From positions 1-64,000 of the forward strand of contig CASFCL010000005.1 of NCBI GenBank assembly GCA_949293255.1: 64,000 bases of DNA, read 5' to 3'. The notes under the pieces are model-generated. The model ran no database searches, was not told where the DNA came from, and worked only from the letters and a program-made list of their open reading frames with translations. Positions 7,389 to 16,711 of this stretch are shown here, in pieces. A program made the position numbers and the translations under genes. The number at the start of each line of letters is the position of its first letter. The first letter of the stretch is position 1. Origin of the DNA: an uncultured bacterium. GTDB taxonomy: Bacteria > Bacillota_I > Bacilli_A > RFN20 > CAG-826.

Positions 7389-9047
7389 ATGGATAGATTA
7401 GATTTAGCAAATTTGATTTTTAACGATGTAGACCAAAGTATTGATGATTTAGAAAGATTATATCCTCCTAGAAGCTTAAAAGAAGGTAGTAAAGTAACTA
7501 GATTTGCCCCTTCTCCAACAGGATTTTTACATTTAGGAAGTTTATTTACTTCAATGGTTGCTAGAAAAGTTGCAACCGATAGTGAAGGTGTATTTTATTT
7601 ACGTTTAGAAGATACCGATAGTAAAAGAGAAATTGAAGGAAGTGGAAATATCGTTATTGCTCAACTTCAAAATTTCAATCTTTCACCAATGGAAGGATAT
7701 TTTGGTGATCATGAAGAAGGAATTTATGGTCCATATAAACAATCTTTAAGAAAAGACATTTATCGAATTGTTATTAAAGATATGTTAATTAAAGGTTTAG
7801 CTTATCCATGTTTTGCTAGTGAAGAAGAGTTAAATAAATTAAGAGAGGAACAAACTAAAAATAAAGAAATTACCGGATATTATGGAAAATATGCTCTTTA
7901 TAGAGATTTAGATGTTGATACTGCTTATAAATGGATAAAAGAAGGAAAACCATATGTTATTAGATTTAAAAGTAGTGGAAATCATTTAAATAAAATTAAA
8001 TGTCACGATGAAATTAAGGGTGATTTAGAGTTAACTCAAAATGATCAAGATATTGTTATTTTAAAAAGTGATGGACTTCCTACCTATCATTTTGCTCATA
8101 TTGTCGATGATCATTTTATGAGAACAAATATGGTAACTAGAGGAGAAGAATGGCTTTCTTCGTTACCAATTCATTTAGAAATATTTAAAGCTTTAAATTT
8201 TAAAGCTCCTAAGTATGCTCATCTTCCAGTTATTATGAAACTTGATAATGGAACAAAAAGAAAGTTATCAAAAAGAAAAGATCCTGAAGCAAGTGTCGAT
8301 TATTTCTTAAAAGAAGGTTATGAGCCACATTCTTTACTTGTTTATTTAATGACAATTGCTAATTCAAATTATGAAGATTTTATCGTTAGAACTAAAGATT
8401 ATGATTTAGATCATTTTAAATTTTCTCTTAAAAATATGTCTTTAGATGGTGCTTTATTTGATATTGATAAATTAAATTTCTATGGAAAAGAAATTTTATC
8501 AAAGATGAATAAAGTAGAAATTGCTAAAAAATCATATGAATGGAGTAAGAAGTATTGTCATGAGCTTGAAGAGTTTATTAATAAAGATTACTCCCGTTAT
8601 GAAGAGATTTTAAATATTGAAAGAGAAAGAAAAAATCCTCGTAAGGATTATGCTAAGTTTAGTGATATCTATCCAGCAATTAAGTTCTTTGATTACGATA
8701 ATTTTACAAAAATTATCGATGAAGGTATTGAATTTAATCCTAATATTGATAAAGAAATTATTAAAGGTTTCCTTAAAACATATGGAAAAGCATATCGATT
8801 ATTAGAAGAAGAGAATTTATGGTTTAACGATGTTAAAGAGTTAGCTACAAAGTATAATTTCTGTAGCGATAATAAATTATATAAAGCTGATCCATCAAAA
8901 TATTTAGGTAATATCAACGATGCTTGTGAACTTATTAGAGTAGCGGTTAGTGGGAGAAAAGTAACTCCAAACTTATATTCAATTCTTAAGATTTTAGGAA
9001 AAGAAGAGCTTAATAAAAGAATCGATTACGTTATCTCTAAAATGTAA
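7389..9047 (+). CDS. gltX: Glutamyl-tRNA synthetase
   Basis: Charges tRNA-Glu with glutamate in the cytoplasm; a class Ib aminoacyl-tRNA synthetase. The HIGH-type motif is seen in FAPSPTGFLHLG at residues 39-50 and the KMSKS-type motif in KRKLSKRKD at about residues 293-301. At 552 residues it is longer than the usual 480-500, with about 35 residues before the catalytic core, beginning DRLDLANLIFND. An AAAGGAG site lies 14 bases ahead of the ATG. No T-box leader is seen between it and the divergent tRNA-Gly. I cannot judge by eye whether it is discriminating (Glu only) or also charges tRNA-Gln; no gatCAB genes are in view. Confidence 0.95.
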   Translation: MDRLDLANLIFNDVDQSIDDLERLYPPRSLKEGSKVTRFAPSPTGFLHLGSLFTSMVARKVATDSEGVFYLRLEDTDSKREIEGSGNIVIAQLQNFNLSPMEGYFGDHEEGIYGPYKQSLRKDIYRIVIKDMLIKGLAYPCFASEEELNKLREEQTKNKEITGYYGKYALYRDLDVDTAYKWIKEGKPYVIRFKSSGNHLNKIKCHDEIKGDLELTQNDQDIVILKSDGLPTYHFAHIVDDHFMRTNMVTRGEEWLSSLPIHLEIFKALNFKAPKYAHLPVIMKLDNGTKRKLSKRKDPEASVDYFLKEGYEPHSLLVYLMTIANSNYEDFIVRTKDYDLDHFKFSLKNMSLDGALFDIDKLNFYGKEILSKMNKVEIAKKSYEWSKKYCHELEEFINKDYSRYEEILNIERERKNPRKDYAKFSDIYPAIKFFDYDNFTKIIDEGIEFNPNIDKEIIKGFLKTYGKAYRLLEEENLWFNDVKELATKYNFCSDNKLYKADPSKYLGNINDACELIRVAVSGRKVTPNLYSILKILGKEELNKRIDYVISKM

Positions 9048-9065
9048 TTTTAAAAGCAAGAATTT

Positions 9066-9096
9066 AAAAAACCATGGAATTTAGCATGGTTTTTTG
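9066..9096 (+). terminator. Terminator after gltX
   Basis: Arms AAAACCATG and CATGGTTTT flank a short loop and end in a T-rich tail, 19 bases after the gltX stop. The A-tract on the other side makes it potentially bidirectional, also serving the minus-strand leucine-rich-repeat gene. Confidence 0.75.
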
Positions 9097-9146
9097 CTTT
9101 TTTACAAATATTGTTGCTGTCTTAATTTATTCTTCACTTCCCCAAA

Positions 9147-10301
9147 TTATTGGTTTCTACCATCTTCTGCATAGTGCCAATAATTACCAGTTTTGGTAGG
9201 TTCTGTTTCACTATAATAATAAATTGAAGCATCTGTCATTTCATAGGTATCATTACCAAATTTGATTGTACTCCATTCTTATGGTGTTCCACCATAATAA
9301 ACATTTTTAATACCAGTTCCACCAAAAGCACCATAATTAATAAATGTTACACTATTAAACATAATAACATTCGTGATCCAAATACAATTCCAGAACGCAC
9401 GATATTCAATAGAGGTGCCACTACTAGGAATATTTACTCTACTGATATGGGTAAGGTAATAGAAGGAAGATTGATAAATAATATATTGGCTTACTATCGT
9501 GCCCTCATATGCCACAAATGATGAAGGAAGAACCAAATCTGTATCTTTTGCCCAATAACCCTGTAAATAAGATACGTTATCATCGTGATAGAAGGTATAA
9601 CGATCATCAGTGTAAGAAAGTCTAGATTGACCACCTTCTTCATAAGTATGTAATGCATATCTAGCAAGATAACCATAGTCTTCACTACCTTCGACAAGAG
9701 GAAGCTCACTATTATTTATAATTTCAACAAGACTAATACAATCTAAGAAACCATATTGTCCAATCGTTGTTAAAGATGCTGGGATAGTGATGCTTGTTAA
9801 TCGATAGCAATTAAAGAAAGCACCATATTCAATAGTGGTGACGCCATTTCCTAATGTCAAGCTTGCTAAATTCTTACAAGAGTAGAAGGCATTACCTCCA
9901 ATACTAGTAACACTATCAGGGATAACTACACTGTATAAGCTATATCCAGCATAGAAAGCGCCATAACCGATTCTAGTAACAGGTAAGCCATTATGTGTGG
10001 ATAGAATGTTAAGGTTAGCCCCAGTAAAACGACTTTGACCAACTTCATATGCTGTACCATCTTCGATCAAGTTAAATACAAAATCTTCTTCAGTTACAGG
10101 TTGAAATGCTCCACATAATCTGCACTTTCCTTCATGATAGAAGTGCTCGCCATAATCAGATACTACATCATGTCCACAAGTTAATTTTATTAAAATTAGT
10201 AGTAAATAATATCGGTTCAATCGAAGTTTTTTAATTTCTATCTCCAAACCGCAAAAAAGCAAATTTTTAAGAGTTTTGCGGTTTTGATTTAATAACTTCA
10301 A
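9147..10301 (-). pseudogene. BspA-type leucine-rich-repeat protein with premature stop
   Basis: Encodes leucine-rich repeats of the BspA/Treponema type, about 23 residues each (IPDSVTSIGGNAFYSCKNL, IPASLTTIGQYGFLDC), a family usually displayed at the cell surface. A Cys-rich CGH...CRLCG element lies N-terminal, as in related proteins of gut Bacilli. The long frame stops at TAA 9279-9281 in VYYGGTP*EW; relatives read GGTxEEW here, so GAA has become TAA. Reading through, 43 further family-like residues (ETEPTKTGNYWHYAEDG) reach TAA at 9147. The 5' end is also doubtful: the only upstream start is TTG without a ribosome-binding site, and an inverted repeat (AACCGCAAAA/TTTTGCGGTT) lies in the first 20 codons. 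It is probably a dying gene. Confidence 0.75.
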
Positions 10302-10310
10302 TAATATAAA

Positions 10311-10345
10311 ACCCCTTTACTAAACTAATTGTCTAGTAAAGGGGT
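10311..10345 (-). terminator. Terminator after tRNA-Glu
   Basis: Twelve-base perfect arms ACCCCTTTACTA/TAGTAAAGGGGT around an 11-base loop; the minus-strand product continues into TTTTATATT. It ends the tRNA-Glu transcript and separates it from the leucine-rich-repeat gene. Confidence 0.85.
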
Positions 10346-10359
10346 AATTTCATTTCAGA

Positions 10360-10436
10360 TGGTACAGCATACGGGATTCGAACCCGTGAATGTTGCCTTG
10401 AGAGGGCAATGAGTTAAGCCACTTCTCCAATGCTGC
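10360..10436 (-). tRNA. tRNA-Glu (CTC)
   Basis: A 77-base cloverleaf on the minus strand. Acceptor arms GCAGCAT/ATGCTGT pair (one G-T), the D-arm is GAG...CTC, the anticodon stem TTGCC/GGCAA encloses CTCTCAA with anticodon CTC, the T-loop is GGTTCGAATCC and ACCA ends the gene. The short variable loop excludes Leu and Ser. The identity rests on the anticodon alone. Confidence 0.85.
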
Positions 10437-10447
10437 AAGTGAGCATT

Positions 10448-10456
10448 ATTATATCA
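10448..10456 (-). promoter_or_regulatory. Extended -10 promoter of tRNA-Glu
   Basis: On the minus strand TGATATAAT (TG-n-TATAAT) ends 11 bases before the mature tRNA. It sits directly after the stop codon of the upstream phosphatase-like gene. Confidence 0.6.
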
Positions 10457-10458
10457 AA

Positions 10459-11580
10459 TTAAATCTTATCATTAAAGATTGTCATGTATAATTTTGTCTC
10501 TTTTTTAGTTATACCAGCATGATTTCCTTTAAAATCATCTTTACTTGGTCCTAAGCCATCGTTAATAGAGAGATTTCCTTTAGCTAGTAGGAAGTAATTT
10601 CCGAAGAAAGTTTCAAAATATTTATTAGGTGTACCATAACCAAAGGTATGTTCTTTAATAATTTCTTCTTTTGTTTTTATAATGAAATTATCCTTTAAAT
10701 TTTTATTATAGAATTCAATGAATTTTTCTTTGTTTTTTACAAAAAACGTTGCAAATCTCCCCTCAATTGTCAAATATGGCTTTTCTAAAGTAGTTAAAAA
10801 TTCTTTATTATCATTATAAAAATATTGTTCAATATCAACCATTCCATGATCAGCAACAAGAACAAATAAAGTATCTAAATTCATGTTAACTAATCTTTTT
10901 AATTCAAAATCCAAAATGGATAAAATATCTTTAATTTTTTGATCATTTGTTCCTAGTTCATGCATCGAATGATCTGGTTCAGTGCAATAAGAATAGACGA
11001 ATTTATGATTTTTAAGAAGTTGATTAGTTTTCTTAAAATGATTTTTTAAGTTTTCTTCTTCGCTAAGTAAAGGATCAAATGTTTGAAAAGATTGAGTAAA
11101 AGTAGCAATTTCTTCATTAGCTTCTTTATTCATTAATTCCCAAATATAAGTTATAGGAAAAATCTCTTCTCTAGCTTCTGGATGGAAAGTATTAGGATAG
11201 ATTTTTGATCTCATAGAAAAGGTATCACAAAAATCATCGTATTTTTCAAAGTATTGGTTCCAACCTAAATATCCAGTTTCAATTGGATATTTTGCAGTTG
11301 TTAAAGTGGTAGTAGCGCAAACTGTTGTTGGAGGGTAAACTGAGTCAAATTCGATATGTTTTCTTGAATAAATATAAGGAATTACATCTTTATGTTTTTC
11401 AATAATATATTTCCCTAAAGCATCAAATAAGACTAAACAAACTTTCTTCTTTTTAGATTTTTTTAAGATTTTATCTAAAGGTTCAAAAGTGTCATGAAAA
11501 GGAGTGACTCCAAAAAATTTTAATAATGAATTTCCTACGTTAGTAAGGGTAGTTTTTTTAGGTAATGTAAATTTATTCAT
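10459..11580 (-). CDS. Alkaline phosphatase superfamily protein (nucleotide pyrophosphatase/phosphodiesterase-like)
   Basis: A 373-residue enzyme of the metal-dependent type I phosphodiesterase group. Visible metal and nucleophile sites are VLFDALG at about residue 50 (first Asp), PPTTVCATTTLTTAKYP near residues 83-99 (Thr nucleophile region), EPDHSMHELG near residue 205 and VADHGM near residue 248, all in the family order. No signal peptide is seen, so it probably acts in the cytoplasm. Substrate is unknown. The ATG follows a TAAAAT -10 by only 6 bases with no Shine-Dalgarno, suggesting a leaderless mRNA. Confidence 0.8.
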   Translation of the reverse strand: MNKFTLPKKTTLTNVGNSLLKFFGVTPFHDTFEPLDKILKKSKKKKVCLVLFDALGKYIIEKHKDVIPYIYSRKHIEFDSVYPPTTVCATTTLTTAKYPIETGYLGWNQYFEKYDDFCDTFSMRSKIYPNTFHPEAREEIFPITYIWELMNKEANEEIATFTQSFQTFDPLLSEEENLKNHFKKTNQLLKNHKFVYSYCTEPDHSMHELGTNDQKIKDILSILDFELKRLVNMNLDTLFVLVADHGMVDIEQYFYNDNKEFLTTLEKPYLTIEGRFATFFVKNKEKFIEFYNKNLKDNFIIKTKEEIIKEHTFGYGTPNKYFETFFGNYFLLAKGNLSINDGLGPSKDDFKGNHAGITKKETKLYMTIFNDKI

Positions 11581-11586
11581 GGGTAA

Positions 11587-11614
11587 ATTTTACTAAATAT
11601 TACTCATAAATCAA
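11587..11614 (-). promoter_or_regulatory. Promoter with leaderless spacing
   Basis: On the minus strand TTGATT and TAAAAT are separated by 16 bases, and the -10 ends 6 bases before the ATG of the phosphatase-superfamily gene. There is no room for a ribosome-binding site. Confidence 0.5.
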
Positions 11615-11625
11615 ATAAAAAAAAC

Positions 11626-11650
11626 GCCCTTATGTAAAGCACATAAGGGC
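11626..11650 (-). terminator. Terminator after rpsD
   Basis: Perfect ten-base arms GCCCTTATGT/ACATAAGGGC with a five-base loop, followed on the minus strand by eight T. It is placed 27 bases after the rpsD stop. Confidence 0.9.
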
Positions 11651-11676
11651 ATAAATGAACAATCGAGTTATTAAGA

Positions 11677-12279
11677 TTACAGTAATCTGTTGTAGTATTC
11701 AACGATGAGTGATTCGTTGATATCTTGAGCAAGTTCATTTCTTTCTGGAAGTCTAGTATATTTTCCAGAGAAGTTTACTTTATCAAGTTCAACATAACCA
11801 ACTGTTGCACCAGTATTTTCAAGTGATGCTTTTAAGAAGGCGATTGATCTTGAGTTTTCTTTGACTGAAATTTCATCGTTTACGCTACAAATATAACTTG
11901 GAATATCAATCTTTTTACCATTTACAAGGATGTGGCCGTGGTTGACAAGTTGTCTTGCTTGTCTACGAGTTGTAGCAAATCCTAAACGGTATACTAAGTT
12001 ATCAAGTCTTGATTCAAGAAGTCTTATGAATTCAGTACCTGTAACACCTTTTTTCTTACTTGCGACAATGTATAATCTTCTAAATTGTCTTTCGTTAACA
12101 CCATAGGTGTCTCTTAATTTTTGCTTTTCGGAAAGTTGTTTTCCGTATTCTGATTGTTTCTTTTTATCTGCTCCGTGTTGTCCAGGTGCAGTTTGTCTCT
12201 TTTTTAATTCTTCACCAGTTCCAAGAAGTGAGTAATTAAGTCTACGAGCTCTTTTCCATTTTGGTCCAGTATATCTCAT
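11677..12279 (-). CDS. rpsD: Ribosomal protein S4
   Basis: Primary 16S rRNA-binding protein that nucleates the 30S body. The start MRYTGPKWKRARRLN and the S4 RNA-binding domain (RLDNLVYRLGFATTRRQARQL, then VNHGHILVNGK) are typical; 200 residues is the normal length. It lacks the N-terminal zinc-binding Cys set (C- form). As in Bacillus it is a single-gene unit outside the alpha operon, with its own strong promoter, a long leader and a terminator. Confidence 0.97.
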   Translation of the reverse strand: MRYTGPKWKRARRLNYSLLGTGEELKKRQTAPGQHGADKKKQSEYGKQLSEKQKLRDTYGVNERQFRRLYIVASKKKGVTGTEFIRLLESRLDNLVYRLGFATTRRQARQLVNHGHILVNGKKIDIPSYICSVNDEISVKENSRSIAFLKASLENTGATVGYVELDKVNFSGKYTRLPERNELAQDINESLIVEYYNRLL

Positions 12280-12435
12280 TTTGTTTTCTCCTTTCTTTAC
12301 TTAACCATAAAGCAAGGTCTAAATCCCATTCTCCGGATGAATTAATTAATTTCACTTTGTAGCTTAAGTTACTTTATTCTAACGATAGTTCATCAGACGA
12401 GAAGTATATTAGATGCTGCTTGCACTAAAGTGCTC
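12280..12435 (-). promoter_or_regulatory. Candidate S4 autoregulatory leader of rpsD
   Basis: About 150 bases of untranslated RNA separate the promoter from the rpsD ATG. The RNA contains a GCACTTTAGTGC hairpin near its 5' end (around 12420) and further short pairings such as AATTAATTCATCCGG before the GGAG site. In Bacillus, S4 represses its own mono-cistronic mRNA through such a leader. The function is inferred from location and length; I did not fold it. Confidence 0.5.
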
Positions 12436-12439
12436 ATAA

Positions 12440-12468
12440 AATATATCAAATAGATATGTGTTAGTCAA
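12440..12468 (-). promoter_or_regulatory. Promoter of rpsD
   Basis: Minus-strand TTGACT (12463-12468) and TATATT (12440-12445) are separated by exactly 17 bases. The same hexamer pair and spacing drive infC at 19724-19752. Confidence 0.8.
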
Positions 12469-12554
12469 TGAAATTATGATTATTAATCCTACTGAACAAT
12501 TTTTCATCTATTAGTAAAAGTGTTCATTATAAATAATATACAAGGAACTTATAT

Positions 12555-13734
12555 ATGATTATTAGAGAAGAATATTTAAAAAAGATCAGACCTTTTTATG
12601 AAAAAGACTTAGTAAAGGTAATCATTGAAATTAGAAGAAGTGGCAAGTCGGTTATTTTAAATGAGATTATGGATGAAATTTCTAAGTATTCAAAAAATGT
12701 TATTTATATAATTTTTGAAAAATCATCGAATTTATTAAAAAATCCTAACGGATATGAACTTATTAATTTTATCAATTCATTAAAAAAAGAAGATGGAAAA
12801 TATTATATTTTTATAGATGAAATTCAAGAATTAAAAATCGTCCTATTGCGATAAAGGATTTAAGATTAGACAATAATTCAATTTTTATAACTGGAAGTAA
12901 TTCGAAACTTTTATCAAGTGAGATTTTAAATAAATTGAGTGAAGATTTGTTGATTTTAGAATAAGACTATTCGTTTATAAAGAAATTAAAGAATATTTAA
13001 GTGAATTAAATAATGAACCATCAATTAATGATTATTTAATTTGGGGAGGATTCCCAGCTAGATTTCTACTTGACGATGTTTCAAATCGAAAAGAATATTT
13101 AACTGGTTTACAAGAAACAATTATTTATAACGATTTAATAAGAAGATATAAAATAAGAAAAGAAGTTCCTTTTAAAAAGATTGTTAATTTTATTTTAGTT
13201 TCAAATTCAAGAATAATTTCGGCAAGAAATATTTATAATTACGTTATAAAAGAGTGTGAGGGTATTTCATTAAATACAGTTTTAAAATATATCGAATATT
13301 TAAAAGAAGCTTATATTATTGATGAAATTCCTAAATTTTCAAATAAAGTTAAAAAAGAATTAGCCTATTTTTATAAAGTTTATAATGCTGATGTATGTTT
13401 TAATTCTTTACTTAAAATGAATAACAGATTTGACTATGATCATAATCTTGAAAACATCGTATTTAACGAACTTTTATTTAGAGGATATTCTTTAAAAGTT
13501 TATGAAAATAATGGAAAAGAAATTGATTTTTATGCTTCGAAAAAAGGTAAAGAATATTTCATTCAAGTTGCTTATAGTGCTAATGAAAAAGCTTATAAAA
13601 GAGAATTTGGTGCTTTAGAAGGAATTGGATACTTATCACAAAAAATTGTTATTACAACTGACGAGCAAGATTTTTCTACAAGTGAAATTAGGCATATTTC
13701 ACTTAAAAAATTTTTTAGAAATGGAAGATTATAA
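12555..13734 (+). pseudogene. Broken AAA-family ATPase with DUF4143-type C-terminus
   Basis: The pieces follow a typical AAA_14/DUF4143 ATPase. Residues 1-99 hold a Walker A variant (IEIRRSGKS; usually GxRRxGKS) and Walker B YIFIDEIQE. A frame change at about 12838 leads to IAIKDLRLDNN and FITGSNSKLLSSE (sensor-like), then TAA at about 12962. A third open stretch from 12967 carries KEIKEYLSELN, DYLIWGGFPARF, the AYIIDEIPKFS winged region and the C-terminal nuclease-like KEIDFYASKKGKEYFIQVAY. Lost bases at the two joints remove segments. The intact C-terminal frame (ATG 13417) could still be translated but probably has no function. These ATPases are often scattered, horizontally moving genes. 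Confidence 0.85.
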
Positions 13735-13828
13735 TGTTTAAAGTTTTAGTGAAAATATCTTTATATAAACTTTAACAAATAGAGTTTTTAATATAAAATA
13801 TTAAAAAGATTAACGAGGTCTATAGAGT

Positions 13829-15568
13829 ATGGAAAGTTTATTAACATTTGTCGATACAGGAATGGTTATTGGATTAGTTTGTGGAATTGTAGGAGGTGTC
13901 CTACTTTTAATTGCTATTTTCTTTGTTTTAAATAAATATGTTTTTGCTATTAGTAGAGCAAAGAAAGCTTTAAAGCAACTTGAAGATAAATATGAATATC
14001 TTCATGCTTTACTTACAGGTCAAGATACATCTTATATTTCTAGATTAGATATTATTTCAAGAACTAATCTTTTATATGGAGATGTCCATGCAGAATTTTT
14101 TAAAAGATATAAAGAAATTAGAGATGTTAACGATGTTACAATTCAAAGATTCATTTATGAATTAAGAGGATTTTTAGAAGAAAAGAAAATTAAAGATTTT
14201 AGAGCTTACTATAAAGAAAATTATCTTAAATTCCAAAAATATGAAGAGATGGTCAATCAGCTTAATGATGATCTCATCAATAAAATGAAGCCTGAAGAAG
14301 AATGTAGACAAGATGCATTAACTTTAAAAGATAGATTTAGAGAAGTTAAATCAAAATATAATGCTAATGAATTTAAACTTGAATTTGTTAGCGATTCATT
14401 CCAAAAAGTTTTCACAGTAATTGATAAAAGATTTGAAGATTTTGAAATGCTCGTTGAAAATGCAAATTATGAAGAAGCTCAAGACTTATTACCAAAAATT
14501 TCTTCAATTTTAGAAGATTTGAATTTAATGATTACTGCACTTCCTAATTTAATTATTAATGTTAATGAAGTTTTACCTCAAAAATTAAAAGATCTCGATG
14601 TTAGATATCGAACAATGGTCGCAAAAGAATTTCCATTAGGATATTTAAATGTAAATGGTGAATTATCTTCAATGAATGAAGCAATTGAAAATTCAACAAA
14701 ACAAATCTTAAATTTAAGTATTGCTGGAGTTAAAGAAAAACTTGATGAAGTTTCAAATAAAATTAATGATTTAAATGCAGCTTTAGATCAAGAAGAAAAG
14801 TCAAAAATTGAATTTGATGAAAAATTTGAAACAGTTTCAAATAAATTCTTAGGTTTAGAAAAAGAGATTGTTAAAGTTACTCTTAATATTCCAAAATTTA
14901 CAAAATATTATCAAATTGATGAAAAGCATAATGCTGATCTTCAAGAAATTAGAACTCTTTCAGATAAAGTTAGCAAAGATAAAAGACATCTTCAAACATG
15001 TCTTCACTCTTATGAAAAAACTCCATATTCAATTTTAATTCAAAGAACTGTTGATTTAGATATTGGAACTCAAGAAACTCAAGAAAAATTTAATGCCTTT
15101 AAAGCTTATCAAGCAAGTTTAAAAAAAGAATGCGAAGATGCTTATAATGACATTAAATCTAATTACATGAAACTTGCTGAATATGAAGCAAAAGTTAGAG
15201 ATTTATTACACGATGATATCTATGCAAATTTTGAACCTTCATTTACTCAAAGTTTCGATTTAATCGATGAAATTAGCTCTTTACTTAAGAATACACCAAT
15301 TGATGTAAATGAAGTTAAAAAGTGCCATGATAATTTAAATGAAACTGTCTTTACTTTATATACTCAAGTTGATGATTTACTTAAACTTAAAGCCCAAGCA
15401 AGAGAAAATATCCTCCTTATAAATAAGGATAGAATGAAGTTTTCTGATGTTAATGATTTATTAACTCAAGCAGAAAAACAATATAATATTGGTGATTTTA
15501 GAAGATCATACGAACTTACTTTAACTATTTTAGAAAAGCTTAAAATTAAAGCCGGAAGAATTGATTAA
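13829..15568 (+). CDS. ezrA: Septation ring regulator EzrA-like protein
   Basis: A 579-residue protein with one membrane segment at about residues 12-38 and then a long, almost entirely helical, coiled-coil-rich cytoplasmic region. That is the EzrA plan: an N-terminal anchor followed by spectrin-like repeats that restrain FtsZ ring assembly. B. subtilis EzrA is about 560 residues. The strongest support is order: ezrA, a NifS-type cysteine desulfurase and thiI follow each other in Bacillus as they do here. The ribosome-binding site is a weak GAGG about 12 bases ahead of the ATG. Sequence similarity alone would be modest, as for all EzrA proteins. Confidence 0.8.
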   Translation: MESLLTFVDTGMVIGLVCGIVGGVLLLIAIFFVLNKYVFAISRAKKALKQLEDKYEYLHALLTGQDTSYISRLDIISRTNLLYGDVHAEFFKRYKEIRDVNDVTIQRFIYELRGFLEEKKIKDFRAYYKENYLKFQKYEEMVNQLNDDLINKMKPEEECRQDALTLKDRFREVKSKYNANEFKLEFVSDSFQKVFTVIDKRFEDFEMLVENANYEEAQDLLPKISSILEDLNLMITALPNLIINVNEVLPQKLKDLDVRYRTMVAKEFPLGYLNVNGELSSMNEAIENSTKQILNLSIAGVKEKLDEVSNKINDLNAALDQEEKSKIEFDEKFETVSNKFLGLEKEIVKVTLNIPKFTKYYQIDEKHNADLQEIRTLSDKVSKDKRHLQTCLHSYEKTPYSILIQRTVDLDIGTQETQEKFNAFKAYQASLKKECEDAYNDIKSNYMKLAEYEAKVRDLLHDDIYANFEPSFTQSFDLIDEISSLLKNTPIDVNEVKKCHDNLNETVFTLYTQVDDLLKLKAQARENILLINKDRMKFSDVNDLLTQAEKQYNIGDFRRSYELTLTILEKLKIKAGRID

Positions 15569-15571
15569 TTA

Positions 15572-16711
15572 ATGATTTATTTTGATAACGCTAGTACAAC
15601 AATCCCTTCAAAAGAAGTTTTAGAGGAATTTATTTCATGTGCCTCTAATAGTTTTGCTAACCCTTCTTCTTTACATTATTTAGGGATGAAAAATGAGAAT
15701 GAAATTAGTCGTATAAAAACTGAAATTTTAAATTTATTAAAATTAAATGTTTCTCAATACGATGTAATTTTTACTAGTGGAGCAACTGAATCAAATAACT
15801 TAGCAATTTTTGGAACATGTCGACAATATAAAAATCGTGGCAACCATATTATTACAACAAAAATTGAACATGAATCAGTTTTAAATCCTTTTAAAGAACT
15901 TGAAAAAGAAGGATTTAAAGTTACTTATTTAGATGTTGATGAAGAAGGGAAAATTAATATCGATTATTTAAAAAGTTTGATCACAAAAGATACAATTTTT
16001 ATCTCTATAATGGGTGTAAATAATGAAGTTGGAAATATTTTAAATATTGAAGAGATAAAAGAAGCAATTAAAGCTTATCCAAAAATTATTTTTCATTCAG
16101 ATTTAGCTCAATCAATTGGTAAAGTTAAGCAAGATTATAGAGTTCTTGATTTAATGACTTTATCAAGTCATAAAATTCATGGATTAAAGGGTGTAGGATG
16201 TTTAATTAAGAAGAAAAATATCGTTTTAAAACCTTTAATTTATGGAGGAGAACAACAAAATAACATCCGTAGTGGAACGATTGATTTTCCTAATATTGTT
16301 GGCTTTAAAGTAGCTTTAAAAGATGCTATTTCTAACTTTGATAAGCATCAAGAAAATGTTAAAAAAGTATATGTTTTCTTATATGAATCGTTAAAAAGTA
16401 TCGATTCAATAAAGATAAATTCTAAAATGAATTGGTGCCCATATATACTTTCAATTTCATTAAAAAATAAAAAAGCGAGCGTAGTAATTGAAGGATTATC
16501 TAATAAAGAAATTTATGTAAATGGAGTTAGTGCTTGTAATTCAAAAAAGAATGAGCCTTCATATGTATTAAAGGCATTTAATAAAGATGATACTTTAGCT
16601 TTTAACCCAATTAGAATTTCTTTATCTTATTTAAATACAGTAGAAGAAGCAAAAGTATTTATTGAAGAATTTAAATCAATTTTATCATCAATTAGAGGGG
16701 AGACAAGGTAA
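15572..16711 (+). CDS. Cysteine desulfurase, NifS/IscS family
   Basis: A PLP enzyme of 379 residues that takes sulfur from cysteine, leaving a persulfide. Landmarks are FTSGATESNN near residue 69, the PLP lysine in SSHKIHGLKG near residue 207, RSGTIDFPN near residue 233 and the catalytic Cys in VSACNSKKNEPS near residue 312. It sits 3 bases after ezrA and overlaps thiI by one base, so it is the likely sulfur donor to ThiI for 4-thiouridine in tRNA (the NifZ role known in B. subtilis), rather than a general Fe-S enzyme. Confidence 0.93.
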   Translation: MIYFDNASTTIPSKEVLEEFISCASNSFANPSSLHYLGMKNENEISRIKTEILNLLKLNVSQYDVIFTSGATESNNLAIFGTCRQYKNRGNHIITTKIEHESVLNPFKELEKEGFKVTYLDVDEEGKINIDYLKSLITKDTIFISIMGVNNEVGNILNIEEIKEAIKAYPKIIFHSDLAQSIGKVKQDYRVLDLMTLSSHKIHGLKGVGCLIKKKNIVLKPLIYGGEQQNNIRSGTIDFPNIVGFKVALKDAISNFDKHQENVKKVYVFLYESLKSIDSIKINSKMNWCPYILSISLKNKKASVVIEGLSNKEIYVNGVSACNSKKNEPSYVLKAFNKDDTLAFNPIRISLSYLNTVEEAKVFIEEFKSILSSIRGETR

